From Gammaproteobacteria bacterium (GTDB lineage Bacteria > Pseudomonadota > Gammaproteobacteria > Pseudomonadales > Azotimanducaceae), in the NCBI GenBank assembly GCA_012961165.1, contig DTZW01000098.1, positions 1 through 35,948 of the forward strand: a stretch of 35,948 bases of DNA. Reading direction: 5' to 3'. The notes beneath the pieces were generated by a model. The model saw nothing but the letters and a program-made list of their open reading frames with translations. It was not told the DNA's origin and made no database searches. The translations under genes and the position numbers were made by a program. Position 1 is the stretch's first letter. Each line of letters opens with the position of its first letter. Positions 8,389 to 17,062 of this stretch are shown one piece after another.

Positions 8389-9579
8389 TTATCGCCTGCC
8401 AGGTTCGATGCCCAGCATCGTCATCCCCTCCACCTCTGAACAGCCATCGAGATCAACTGCGGCATGATGCGTAGCCATGATTACGTCTCGATAATACTGC
8501 TGCATTGGCGAGCCATCATAAGTTGCGTGCGCGCCTGCAGCCGCATACAAACGTTCTACTGCCCGCCGACAAAGCTCGGCAGCGTAACTTGCCTGCCAGC
8601 GCATCTGGCTATGAGCTTGCGCATCGACGGGTTCTTTTGCGATAGCAATCGCATCAAACAAATCACAATTCCTGCCAATCAGTAGTTCAGCTGAGGTGAT
8701 TTCTGCTGACGATTCCGCAAGGCGTCGTTGCATTGTGCCCCTGCGTGCTTTTGCACCACTGCCCTGGCCGGAATAAATATCGGAACGTACGCGCGTTTTA
8801 TCGACAAACATGTTCCGCATTTCCCTTGCCATTCCGAGCACGCACCCGGCAAGCTGTGTGCCAAGACTACACAGGACTGGCACCATGTAGTTGCCACTTT
8901 CATCATGATCGAGGGCATGGGGGCTAAGGCCATCGAATAGTTTGCCGGTAGGTTCGGCCCGGTGCGCAGGCACAAACACCTCGTCGAGCACAACGTCCTT
9001 GGAACCAGAACCGCGCATGCCAAGCGTATACCAGGTGTCATCGACCTCAACTTCGTCCCGGAGAACCATCGCATGCAGGCTTGCCGGTCCACCATCGCTC
9101 TCCTCAGCGCGAGAAGCACCGATCAACAACCATGGCGAGTGATCTACACCCGAGCAAAATTGCCAGCGACCACTTAATAACCATCCTCCCTCGGTTTTTT
9201 TAAACTGACCCTGTGGCGCCAGTGTCCCCGCTACCAGCACCTCTGGATCAGAACCAAATATTTCCGTCCGGCATTTATCTGAAAAACTCCCCAGAATCCA
9301 ATTATGAGCACCACCAACCATTAACACCCAACCGGATGCAGGGCAGACTCGGGCCGCCTCCGAGCAGGCATATATCTGAGCCCGCAAGGAAGCTCCATAA
9401 CCGCCGTGGCGAACCGGCGTGATCAGCCGGGTCAAGCCTGCCTCTCTCAGGGCGGCAATAGATTCGGGCGCAACCGATCGAGCCGTTTCCGTTTGTTCTC
9501 TACGTTCAGCCAGAACAGGTAAAACCTTCAGGATTGCTTCCTTATGTGAAATGGTTTCCTGTGTCTCCAAAGCATTCAT
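8389..9579 (-). CDS. Flavin-dependent monooxygenase, HsaA/HpaH-type (acyl-CoA dehydrogenase fold)
   Basis: This 396-aa protein has the acyl-CoA dehydrogenase fold but resembles two-component aromatic hydroxylases (HsaA, C2-type p-hydroxyphenylacetate hydroxylase). The segment GRWQFCSGVDHSPW (about 136-149) is the hallmark stretch, and the C-terminal QQYYRDVIMATHHAAVDLD matches the same family. Such enzymes ortho-hydroxylate phenols using reduced FMN/FAD from a separate reductase. No flavin reductase gene is visible in the window. GAGGAG precedes the ATG at 9579. It lies 112 bp upstream of the oxidoreductase gene on the same strand. A true acyl-CoA dehydrogenase is less likely given the motif; the substrate is unknown. 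Confidence 0.85.
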   Translation of the reverse strand: MNALETQETISHKEAILKVLPVLAERREQTETARSVAPESIAALREAGLTRLITPVRHGGYGASLRAQIYACSEAARVCPASGWVLMVGGAHNWILGSFSDKCRTEIFGSDPEVLVAGTLAPQGQFKKTEGGWLLSGRWQFCSGVDHSPWLLIGASRAEESDGGPASLHAMVLRDEVEVDDTWYTLGMRGSGSKDVVLDEVFVPAHRAEPTGKLFDGLSPHALDHDESGNYMVPVLCSLGTQLAGCVLGMAREMRNMFVDKTRVRSDIYSGQGSGAKARRGTMQRRLAESSAEITSAELLIGRNCDLFDAIAIAKEPVDAQAHSQMRWQASYAAELCRRAVERLYAAAGAHATYDGSPMQQYYRDVIMATHHAAVDLDGCSEVEGMTMLGIEPGRR

Positions 9580-9720
9580 CGTGCAAACTCCTCGTTTTTA
9601 GGCTTCCTTAAAGGTAGCTTCTATAATGTAGGCGCAACGTTGTTGCACCGGAACGTGATATTCCCGAGCAACATAACTATTTCCAGGCGACGATAGGTAG
9701 TTGTGTCGCTATGAACTGCT

Positions 9721-10551
9721 TTATGGACCGGAAGAGAAAAAACTGCTGATGAGCGTATTGAATCGTTCTTTGTGTTCAATCTGAGTCCAGTGGCCACAGT
9801 TCCGAAAAAGGTGCAATTCAGAATTTTCTATCAGCCTGAAAAATTGCTCGGAAGTCGAGACAGGTATTACCTGATCTTCAGCACCATGGATAATCAGGGT
9901 TTTTTGTTTGATATTCTGAATATCCTCTTCTGCGCTCTGCATGCTCTTAATCCAGCGTTGTCTTGGTGCAGGAAACATTCTGCTGAATGCTTCCTGAAAA
10001 CCCGGTTGAACACTGGCTTTATAGCGTAATTCGGCCAACTCATCGGATACCAATTCGCGATTGAACGCAAAGGTATCAAGCAACCCACGCATATTTTCAA
10101 TCGATGGCTCGTATCCCCACACCTTGTCCAGACCAGGTGTGAGTTCGAAGTGAACACCAACGCTCCCCATCAAAACCAGTTTCTCAACACGTTCCGGGTA
10201 GCGAATAGTCAGCGCAAGGGCTAGCGCGCCCCCAAACGAATTACCGACTAGATGCGTTTTCTGAATATCAAGCGCATCCAGCAAATCGATAGCATGTTGC
10301 ACCCACCTATCCATATTGTATTCAATCCCATCGGGCCGTTCGGTATAACCAAAACCTGACATATCTGGCGCAATGACCCGGAAGCGATCAGACAGCGCCG
10401 GAATGGTGAGCCGCCAATTAGCCCATGCCGTAACACCCGGACCTGAACCGTGTATAAGAAATACATTTTCACCGGCACCCACATCATGATAGTTGGTCTT
10501 GAAATTTCCTGTTTGGACCGATCGAGCTAATTCCGGGTTTTCACTACTCAT
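9721..10551 (-). CDS. dmpD: Meta-cleavage product hydrolase (alpha/beta hydrolase, DmpD/XylF-like)
   Basis: This 276-aa C-C bond hydrolase would act on ring-cleavage products such as 2-hydroxymuconic semialdehyde or its 6-alkyl ketone forms, giving 2-hydroxypentadienoate plus an acid. The oxyanion motif HGSGPG is near residue 35, the nucleophile elbow GNSFGG near 104, the acid in HGAEDQVIP and the base in NCGHWTQIE near the C-terminus. The ORF track starts at a GTG (10560); the in-frame ATG at 10551, with AGGTGG 5-6 nt upstream, is better. It follows tmoF after a 135-bp gap containing nothing recognisable. The product it makes would need a hydratase, and the only one here is broken. Confidence 0.9.
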   Translation of the reverse strand: MSSENPELARSVQTGNFKTNYHDVGAGENVFLIHGSGPGVTAWANWRLTIPALSDRFRVIAPDMSGFGYTERPDGIEYNMDRWVQHAIDLLDALDIQKTHLVGNSFGGALALALTIRYPERVEKLVLMGSVGVHFELTPGLDKVWGYEPSIENMRGLLDTFAFNRELVSDELAELRYKASVQPGFQEAFSRMFPAPRQRWIKSMQSAEEDIQNIKQKTLIIHGAEDQVIPVSTSEQFFRLIENSELHLFRNCGHWTQIEHKERFNTLISSFFSSGP

Positions 10552-10685
10552 ATTCACCACCTGCTGTTATGTTTCAATCAGAAAAAACGTTCGCACGCAT
10601 GGTTCAACATAGTTACAAGAAAACACGATTCGATACGATGTATTGTTCGATGGCGATTGTTGATTGATGCTGCCCTTATCCTGAC

Positions 10686-11696
10686 CTAAAAAAATCGATC
10701 GAAATGCAACTGATCAAACGGTAGCTGATGGTCAATCATTAGCATCCGTTGTACTGCATCGGTCATAGACGGCGGCCCACAAAAGTAGTATTCATACACG
10801 GGAATTTGATTTCCCAGCACTTTTTCTGCCAGTTCGTGAACGAAACAGCATTCACCTTGCCAATTCTCCCCTAGCGTTGCATCAGAGATGGCATTTTCAA
10901 GCAGGAACTTTGTAGATGTCCGACCGAGTTCTTTCACCAAAGCGGGTGTGCAAATGTCAGCTGGTCCTCGACCGCCATAGAATATCCGTACGACCCGATC
11001 GTTAAACCGATCATCATTCGCGATGGATCTGGCAATAGACATAATCGGAGACAATCCAGAACCTCCTGCCAGCAGCACAATTTCGCGAGAGCTTTCAGGT
11101 CGCAGGTATGCCAGGCCAAAAGGACCGTCCATCGAGATCTTGTCGCCGATCACCAGTGAATCGAACAGATAGGTGGAGCCAGCCCCCCCGGGCATTTTTT
11201 TCACGATGAATTGCCATAATCCATCATCACCAGGCACGTTAGACATCGAATATGCGCGCTCACCTGTGACCCCCGGAAGCGACATCAACACATTTTGCCC
11301 CGGCAGGAAGCTCCCGGCACTGTCTGACTCGAAGACAAATTCAGCCATATCACTGGTGAGATCGTGCCTACCGACAAACGTCGCTTCAAATTTCTGGGGT
11401 TTTTCAGTTTCAGTGGGTTCGTCGGTGAGATGGAGCTTGATTTTGCAATCACCCCTGGGACGGCATTGGCATCCTAGATATTTTCCTTTCCGTATATCTC
11501 TTGGAGAACGGCCGGGCGCACCCTGCCAGATTACGTCTAGCTCACCCGTGATCAGTTCAAACTTACAGGAACCGCACCCACCTGAATTGCATTCGTAAGG
11601 GAAATTTAGCCCCGCTCTCAGAGCTGAGCGCAGTAAAGTATCGGATTCGCTGCACCTGTAGCTAATTTCATCATTGTGATTAGTTATCTTGTACAT
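10686..11696 (-). CDS. tmoF: Toluene monooxygenase NADH:ferredoxin oxidoreductase, TmoF-like
   Basis: This reductase feeds electrons from NADH through FAD and a plant-type [2Fe-2S] cluster to the TmoC Rieske ferredoxin. The N-terminal ferredoxin domain has YECNSGGCGSCKF with the fourth ligand in YLGCQC; the FAD site is RAYSMSN; the nucleotide site is GGSGLSPIMS and YYFCGPPSM; the C-terminus is FDRFF. The track starts at a TTG (11735, 349 aa). The ATG at 11696 puts the first cluster Cys at residue 36, as I recall for TmoF, so I prefer it (336 aa), though no strong Shine-Dalgarno marks it. It is the last gene of the tmo set and might also serve the orphan Rieske dioxygenase. Confidence 0.92.
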   Translation of the reverse strand: MYKITNHNDEISYRCSESDTLLRSALRAGLNFPYECNSGGCGSCKFELITGELDVIWQGAPGRSPRDIRKGKYLGCQCRPRGDCKIKLHLTDEPTETEKPQKFEATFVGRHDLTSDMAEFVFESDSAGSFLPGQNVLMSLPGVTGERAYSMSNVPGDDGLWQFIVKKMPGGAGSTYLFDSLVIGDKISMDGPFGLAYLRPESSREIVLLAGGSGLSPIMSIARSIANDDRFNDRVVRIFYGGRGPADICTPALVKELGRTSTKFLLENAISDATLGENWQGECCFVHELAEKVLGNQIPVYEYYFCGPPSMTDAVQRMLMIDHQLPFDQLHFDRFF

Positions 11697-11742
11697 ATCA
11701 TTATCTTGTTGTGACGCCAACGTTTCATTAAACAAAAGAGCT

Positions 11743-12738
11743 TCAAGCTAATCCCAGGCTCACCTGAAATTGCTTGACTGCAGCCTTTGCTTTTCCCGCG
11801 GCTTCCTGTCCGGAAGGTAACGCTTCACAATAGGCGTCAATACCTCGCTCAGCTAACGGCATCCATTTGTCGATCCAGGTTTGAATCACTTGATTGTTAC
11901 CTTCGGTCTGTAATGCCAAAGCTACCAACGCAGTACTCCAACGACGATGTCGTTCTGCGTCACGAAGCTGCGCCTGCGTCAATAGCCCCAGCAAGGTATC
12001 GCCGTGAGCTCGCGCAGCATCGCCTAATTGGTTGAGTGTTGATTCTTCGATCGCGGGCTTCGCCACGAGGTTGATAACGGTGAACGCTTCTGCCCAGTCC
12101 CAGGTTACAAGCGCTTTTTCCATGAGTTCACGGAAACCTTGCCACATTGGATCCTTCTCCCAAATCTCCCTTTCGGATACGCCAAATCCCACATCAGTGT
12201 GAGTTTGCGAAAGCTCCGTGGTTCGGTACGCGGTATGGCTTAACCAGCGCAGGGAATCTGCAGTCTGGTAGGTCGCGCAGTTGGTAATAGTGCTAGCGGG
12301 TGCCATTTGATGAATATAGGCAGAGCCGAGTTGAAGCGTATGGTGCAAATATCGAGCAGGCGTATAGGCTTTACTTAAAAACACGACCCACTCGGTATCC
12401 AACAGTTCGTCGTGACCCCGATCGCTAAACTGATCAAACAAACCCGATACATATGTTTCCTGGCCATCCTGCAATAAATTGTAGGTACGATAAATTATCT
12501 GATCTGGATCGCGAAACTGATCCCAATCATTACATTTCAGTGGGCTTTGATTACGGTATTTCTTATACCACCTGGACATGTGAATATCGGCATCAAGCTC
12601 CCAGGGCTGATCCGGGTTGTTCATATGATAATGAAGATTGGTCGAAACGATTTCATACTCACTCGGGCGCCTACGATTTCCTGCTAAATGAGACCAGGTC
12701 TTCAGTGGTTTGAGTGTTTCCGGCTGCTGCTCCGACAT
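11743..12738 (-). CDS. tmoE: Toluene monooxygenase hydroxylase beta subunit, TmoE-like
   Basis: This non-catalytic subunit (331 aa) of the (alpha-beta-gamma)2 soluble diiron hydroxylase resembles TmoE throughout, for example RPSEYEIVS, DPDQIIYRTYNLLQDGQETYV, QMAPASTITNC and RDAERHRRWS. It has the ferritin-like fold of the large subunit but lacks the paired ExxH iron motifs, as expected for beta. AAGGAG stands 8 nt before the ATG. It lies 23 bp after tmoD and ends 46 bp before the preferred tmoF start. Confidence 0.95.
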   Translation of the reverse strand: MSEQQPETLKPLKTWSHLAGNRRRPSEYEIVSTNLHYHMNNPDQPWELDADIHMSRWYKKYRNQSPLKCNDWDQFRDPDQIIYRTYNLLQDGQETYVSGLFDQFSDRGHDELLDTEWVVFLSKAYTPARYLHHTLQLGSAYIHQMAPASTITNCATYQTADSLRWLSHTAYRTTELSQTHTDVGFGVSEREIWEKDPMWQGFRELMEKALVTWDWAEAFTVINLVAKPAIEESTLNQLGDAARAHGDTLLGLLTQAQLRDAERHRRWSTALVALALQTEGNNQVIQTWIDKWMPLAERGIDAYCEALPSGQEAAGKAKAAVKQFQVSLGLA

Positions 12739-12761
12739 TACGTTTACTCCTTATTTCGCTC

Positions 12762-13076
12762 TCAAAGTGATTTGTTATAGTAAAAACGCATGTGATCCGA
12801 ATCTGCCTCAATCTGACCGGCGAAAGAACTCAGATTGATTTCAATTTCCTGCATCTGGAATGACCGGCCCAGACATTCCTCAAGAGATTCTCGGGTAAGT
12901 ATTAATTCCTGTTCCGCCGATATCCGAAGATAAGCGACTTTATCCTCGACGACTATTTCCTTATCAGGGTTATCCATTTCAGCGGCTTCAACCACAGCCA
13001 TGGCTACTTCACCAGCTCGCATGATAGGTCCTACCCGATTGTTTAATGTCCCGTCTTTCTGGTTCGTAGCAGCCAT
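12762..13076 (-). CDS. tmoD: Toluene monooxygenase effector protein, TmoD-like
   Basis: This cofactor-free coupling protein (104 aa) binds the hydroxylase near the diiron site and tunes rate and regiospecificity. Conserved stretches of the MmoB/DmpM/TmoD family are seen: [21 protein letters not shown] and [20 protein letters not shown] precedes the ATG at 13076. It sits between tmoC and tmoE in the standard order and length is normal for TmoD. Confidence 0.94.
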   Translation of the reverse strand: MAATNQKDGTLNNRVGPIMRAGEVAMAVVEAAEMDNPDKEIVVEDKVAYLRISAEQELILTRESLEECLGRSFQMQEIEINLSSFAGQIEADSDHMRFYYNKSL

Positions 13077-13118
13077 TTTTTACCTCACTATTTACCTGTA
13101 TTCGTTTGTCGTCACTGT

Positions 13119-13457
13119 CTAGCTGTGGGACCTGAATGGTTCTACGCCTGAAATGTCGACTAACACGTCATCGTCTTCTATCTTCACCGGATATTCTGAA
13201 ATCTTGCAGTCATCCGGATTTATTCCTTTACCTGTCCTGCAGTCAAACTGCCATAGATGGGCTTTACAGGTGAGCACTTTGCCGTCAAATTCACCTTCAA
13301 CCAGTTCCATTTCCTGATGGGGGCACATCGCCTGAAAAGCCTTAATGTCACCGCCGTCTATGCCAACAACCAGAACATCGGTGCCACTTGCCGTCTCGAA
13401 CGAATCCATGTCACCTTCCCAAACATCGTCCATCGTGCATACTTTTTCATAAGTCAT
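13119..13457 (-). CDS. tmoC: Toluene monooxygenase Rieske ferredoxin, TmoC-like
   Basis: This 112-aa Rieske protein carries electrons from TmoF to the hydroxylase. The cluster ligands are CPHQ (about residue 45) and CKAHLWQFD about 17 residues later; the family signature GINPDDC follows, as in TmoC. It is unlike the dioxygenase ferredoxin at 337-663, which has CTHG and CPFHGG, so the two are not recent duplicates. It lies 14 bp after tmoB. Confidence 0.95.
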   Translation of the reverse strand: MTYEKVCTMDDVWEGDMDSFETASGTDVLVVGIDGGDIKAFQAMCPHQEMELVEGEFDGKVLTCKAHLWQFDCRTGKGINPDDCKISEYPVKIEDDDVLVDISGVEPFRSHS

Positions 13458-13471
13458 TTCGATATCAGCCC

Positions 13472-13732
13472 TCAGTTATCCATAAACAGAATGTCGAGCG
13501 TCTCGGTTGGACGCAGCCCTGCATCTGCAACTTTCATGTCACGCGGAAAGAGTTCACCATTTTCATGATGGCGCACTCTTAATACCTTACCTTCCGGCAT
13601 TCGAACCCGGCGATCGATCGAATGGTATGCGCACTTTTTGGCCACCTCATCCATCGTGTCCTCCGTATCGACAGGTACGAGTTGAAGAACAAAATCACGT
13701 TCAAAATTTGAATGAATTGGAAATTGAGCCAT
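13472..13732 (-). CDS. tmoB: Toluene monooxygenase hydroxylase gamma subunit, TmoB-like
   Basis: This is the small gamma subunit (86 aa) of the hydroxylase, with a ubiquitin-like fold. The match to TmoB is clear at FPIHSNFERDFVLQLV, MDEVAKKCAYH and ELFPRDM. The track uses a GTG at 13744; the ATG at 13732 has AGGTGA 8 nt upstream and gives the normal TmoB N-terminus, so I prefer it. It lies 53 bp after tmoA. Confidence 0.94.
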   Translation of the reverse strand: MAQFPIHSNFERDFVLQLVPVDTEDTMDEVAKKCAYHSIDRRVRMPEGKVLRVRHHENGELFPRDMKVADAGLRPTETLDILFMDN

Positions 13733-13785
13733 TTGTCTAATCACCTATTGATTGGATTGCCAACATTGGTTTATGCAACATTGGG

Positions 13786-15285
13786 CTATGCAACATCGTC
13801 AATTTTCTGACTGTAGGCTTCCACCCAGGCATAACCATGAGCATCGTCACCCATTTCGCCAGGACGGAGCCCCATATATGAAAGACCACCAGCTAAATCA
13901 GGGGGCTGAATCTCCCCTGATAAGAATCTGTCAATAAAGTTCATATGCCCTTTGTAACGGTCTGGGTCGATCTGGAAACACCAGCGATCCGGTTCGGAAC
14001 CAAAGTGATAAAGCCTGCCCTCGTATTCCAGAGGATAGTCTTTCACATTCCATCCATTACCCGGCGTGCCGACGATTGGAATGTTCGACATATTACAAAT
14101 GGTCGGAAGGGTTTCTGGCCCTGTCAGTTCCGGTTTCCCATCCTGAAGATTTTCAACAATAACGTCCCAACACTGACCCCATGTCTCGTTCCATCCAGGA
14201 TATTTTTCTTCCAGCCACTCACGTTCAGCCGGTGTGACGCCCGCTGCAGGATTCCACCAGACCGTAGGCCGCCAATACCAGACACCCAGGTGCATGCCAT
14301 GGTGTGTTTCATCGAGCGCACGAATGAACTCATCCCAGTACCAGGGTTTATCCAGGCCCAGATCAAGTAATTGGCGTTCAAACTGTGCGACGATCCACTC
14401 CTCCATGAATTCCTTAAACGACTGCTTACGCGCTTCAAGCGGTGTGTAGTAGTCCAGGATCGGGCCAGTGAGTACTGAAAATAATTTCCAGGCTCGCCAG
14501 ATTGCTGCATCAACCATGGTCTGGGCTTCTTCTTTTTTCCCGTTAGCGATGAGAATTTTTAGTGAAGGGCCCCCTTGCTGGGCATGTCGCGATTCATCAG
14601 TTTGAACGCTGGAAATGAGGCTCGCAAAAGTGTGGTCACCAGCCTCGGCTGCATCTGCAGCCAGACCCAGGAACTGCATATTTGTGAACCCGGTTTCGAA
14701 TCCAAAAGTTAACATTATCGACACAGATACGGCATCCCGTGTCATCATAATGTCATCGAAAAATGATCGTGCGGCAATAGATGCCCACGAATTGGTGTGG
14801 TAGGCCCGATGGGCCCAATCCCATTGACGATTGCGTTTGATGTTCGCATGCGGGAAGAACAGTTGAATCTGCGCATGCCGATTTTCATCCATCATGCCAA
14901 AAACAGCCATGTTGCGATTACCGGGTGCCTTGGCGAATCGCGCCATCCTCCCTTCTGCGGTGCTCGCTGCGTACTCAGCGAGAGCGATTGCACCATAATG
15001 TGCAATCATTGTACTCACCCAACCCGGATCTGCCCGGTCAACAAAGGCATCTCGCTCCAGCGCAGCCTTGACGGAGTAAGCACCCGAATCCTTCTCTCTT
15101 TGAATAGATACATATTCAGGATAGCTGACTTTATATGGCTCATCATAGGTTTCCCACACTTCTGCAGGAATACCTCTGGACCCGCTCATCTCTTCGGGGA
15201 ACATTTCGTCTTCCTGAACATATTTAACTGACCAGTTTGTGGTCCGCGTTAAGTCGTACCATTCTTCTCTTTTTAACAACGCCAT
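13786..15285 (-). CDS. tmoA: Toluene-4-monooxygenase-type hydroxylase alpha subunit, TmoA-like
   Basis: This catalytic diiron subunit (499 aa) hydroxylates arenes such as benzene or toluene to phenols. All diiron ligands fall at the TmoA numbering: E104, E134 and H137 (DENRH), E197 and E231 with H234 (DESRH). The gate and pocket residues I100, Q141, F176 and T201 are also present. Position 103, Gly in TmoA, is Ala here (AIALAEYAAST). AGGACAGGAA precedes the ATG. It is the first gene of the tmoABCDEF set and follows a broken hydratase gene by about 120 bp; I find no sigma-54 element directly upstream, so it may be read from the phenol hydroxylase promoter. Confidence 0.97.
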   Translation of the reverse strand: MALLKREEWYDLTRTTNWSVKYVQEDEMFPEEMSGSRGIPAEVWETYDEPYKVSYPEYVSIQREKDSGAYSVKAALERDAFVDRADPGWVSTMIAHYGAIALAEYAASTAEGRMARFAKAPGNRNMAVFGMMDENRHAQIQLFFPHANIKRNRQWDWAHRAYHTNSWASIAARSFFDDIMMTRDAVSVSIMLTFGFETGFTNMQFLGLAADAAEAGDHTFASLISSVQTDESRHAQQGGPSLKILIANGKKEEAQTMVDAAIWRAWKLFSVLTGPILDYYTPLEARKQSFKEFMEEWIVAQFERQLLDLGLDKPWYWDEFIRALDETHHGMHLGVWYWRPTVWWNPAAGVTPAEREWLEEKYPGWNETWGQCWDVIVENLQDGKPELTGPETLPTICNMSNIPIVGTPGNGWNVKDYPLEYEGRLYHFGSEPDRWCFQIDPDRYKGHMNFIDRFLSGEIQPPDLAGGLSYMGLRPGEMGDDAHGYAWVEAYSQKIDDVA

Positions 15286-15301
15286 TTCCTGTCCTCCGAA
15301 T

Positions 15302-15605
15302 AACGACTATCGCCCAAGATTCTCGCAGTATTCCAATCTTATGACCAACTTCTTCCGGCAACATGTGGCCTGCGGAATCAACATGTCTTGGACCACAACA
15401 CTGGTTACCCCAATTTTTTGCCTATGAGTTTTTCACCGTCAGCCTTACGCATCTGCAGCAACGCTGTCGATATCGCGTAGGCATTTTCGATGGAAATATC
15501 AGGTTCACGCTCCGTCAAAGGATCAACGACCTGGCATTCACGTATCGCTGCGTATAGCTCTGCTGCCAAAAGCACTATTTTTTGTTGATTCATTACGGTT
15601 TCCAT
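15302..15605 (-). pseudogene. Truncated, frameshifted 2-oxopent-4-enoate hydratase/4-oxalocrotonate decarboxylase remnant
   Basis: The 66-codon ORF (15405-15605) matches the N-terminus of the hydratase/decarboxylase family (DmpE/DmpH), ending KLIGKKLG then a stop. In the next frame the expected continuation VTSVVVQDML follows at once, so a single base is missing around the GGGG at 15407-15410. After QDML the similarity ends and an unrelated tail runs to a stop about 25 codons on. Intact members are about 260 aa. The remainder is not found between tmoF and the hydrolase. The gene follows the semialdehyde dehydrogenase, as in dmp/xyl operons. It is very unlikely to make an active enzyme. Confidence 0.85.
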
Positions 15606-15609
15606 CTAC

Positions 15610-17061
15610 CTATAGTTTTAAACATACATTTTTGAGTTCGTAATAAAACTCAAGCGAATAGTGACCGCCTTCCCGCCCAGTACCCGATTGTTTCATCCCG
15701 CCAAACGGGGTTCTCAAATCCCGTAAAAACCAACTATTCACCCAGCAGATACCGGTATCCATTTTTGCCGCGACCCGGTGTGCCCTCGACACATTTTCAG
15801 TCCATATGGCGGACGCCAGGCCGTAGTCGGTATCATTAGCCAAACGAATAACTTCTTCCTCGGTATCAAACGGTGTGATGTGACAACAAGGCCCGAATAT
15901 TTCTTCTTTAACGATAGGAGAACCTTCATCCAGCCCAGTCCAGATGGTGGGCTCCACCCAATAGCCACCTGATAGTTCAGCATCCAGATCTGGTACGCTG
16001 CCACCCGTGATTAACGTTGCTCCCAGTTCAATTGCCTGCTTGTAATAAGACAAGACTTTGTCACGGTGCACAGCGCTGATTAATGGCCCCAGAGTCGTTG
16101 CCGGATCATCTGGCTTGCCCATCACCAGGTTTTCTGCCCCCGCCTTTAACCTGGCGATAAACTCGTCAAAAATCTCTCTCTGAACATATAGCCGCTCGGT
16201 GCCGAGGCATACTTGCCCGCAATTCGCGAATACCGAACGCATCGTACCTTCAATCGCTTTGTCCATATCGCAATCGGCAAAAACAATACCCGGGTTCTTA
16301 CCACCGAGTTCCAGTGAAGCATCTCTAACGCCGTGCGAAGCAGCCTCCGATATTTTTTGACCGGTTGCTGTAGAGCCAGTAAAGGTGATTGCATCAACAC
16401 CCGGGTGAGTGACTAATGCGGCTCCTACTGAATTTCCCTGCCCAAGTACAACATTGAACACGCCTGCCGGTATTCCGGCGGCATTCATGACCTCACCCAG
16501 AAGACTTGTCGTCCTTGGTGTTTCTTCTGAGGGTTTGACTACAACCGTATTACCACAGGCCAGTGCGGGTCCCACCTTCCAGGTCATAAGCAACAGCGGC
16601 AAGTTCCAGGGACCAACTACAGCAATGACGCCTTTGGGTTTTCTGATGGTGTAATTAATCGCACCAGTACCATCTGGGGTCGCCATGTGGAAGGCTTCAT
16701 CTGCAGCACTTTTAATCGTATCCGCGAAAACCTTGAAGTTTGCAGCACCGCGAGGAATGTCAATTTTCTCGGCGAGTGAGTATGGTTTTCCTGTATCCAG
16801 GCATTCCGCCAGCAGAAACTCATCAAATCGTGCATTAATGCCATCGGCGACGGCGTACAGTAGTTCTACCCGGCAATCTATTGACATCCGGCCCCATTCA
16901 TCATCAAGAGCTCTTCTAGCCGCAGTGACCGCCTGATCAACATCATCAACGCTGGCAATCCCATAACGTGCAGATACCCGCCCGGTGGTCGGATCAAAGT
17001 TGTCTTCCCAGGAGGCTGGCTCAAGATATTGACCGTCTACAAAACTGCGAATTTCCTGCAT
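15610..17061 (-). CDS. dmpC: 2-hydroxymuconic semialdehyde dehydrogenase (DmpC/XylG-like)
   Basis: This NAD-dependent aldehyde dehydrogenase (483 aa) oxidises the aldehydic ring-cleavage product of catechol to 2-hydroxymuconate. The catalytic Glu lies in LELGGKNPG (about 255), the catalytic Cys in NCGQVCLGTERLYV (about 287) and the NAD-site motif in GSTATG. The stretch GKNPGIVFADCD is typical of the HMS dehydrogenase group. Its ATG is 1 bp beyond the stop of the DUF336 gene. It is placed between catechol dioxygenase genes and a hydratase remnant, as in meta-cleavage operons. Confidence 0.93.
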   Translation of the reverse strand: MQEIRSFVDGQYLEPASWEDNFDPTTGRVSARYGIASVDDVDQAVTAARRALDDEWGRMSIDCRVELLYAVADGINARFDEFLLAECLDTGKPYSLAEKIDIPRGAANFKVFADTIKSAADEAFHMATPDGTGAINYTIRKPKGVIAVVGPWNLPLLLMTWKVGPALACGNTVVVKPSEETPRTTSLLGEVMNAAGIPAGVFNVVLGQGNSVGAALVTHPGVDAITFTGSTATGQKISEAASHGVRDASLELGGKNPGIVFADCDMDKAIEGTMRSVFANCGQVCLGTERLYVQREIFDEFIARLKAGAENLVMGKPDDPATTLGPLISAVHRDKVLSYYKQAIELGATLITGGSVPDLDAELSGGYWVEPTIWTGLDEGSPIVKEEIFGPCCHITPFDTEEEVIRLANDTDYGLASAIWTENVSRAHRVAAKMDTGICWVNSWFLRDLRTPFGGMKQSGTGREGGHYSLEFYYELKNVCLKL

Positions 17062-17062
17062 A

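Noticed and set aside
9654-9670. Short inverted repeat GCAAC/GTTGC upstream of the flavin monooxygenase
   Set aside because: Five-bp arms and no T-run; too weak for a terminator or operator call.
15363-15378. Possible sigma-54 site before tmoA (AGGCCACATGTTGC on the minus strand)
   Set aside because: The spacing between GG and GC is one base short and the -24 half does not fit.
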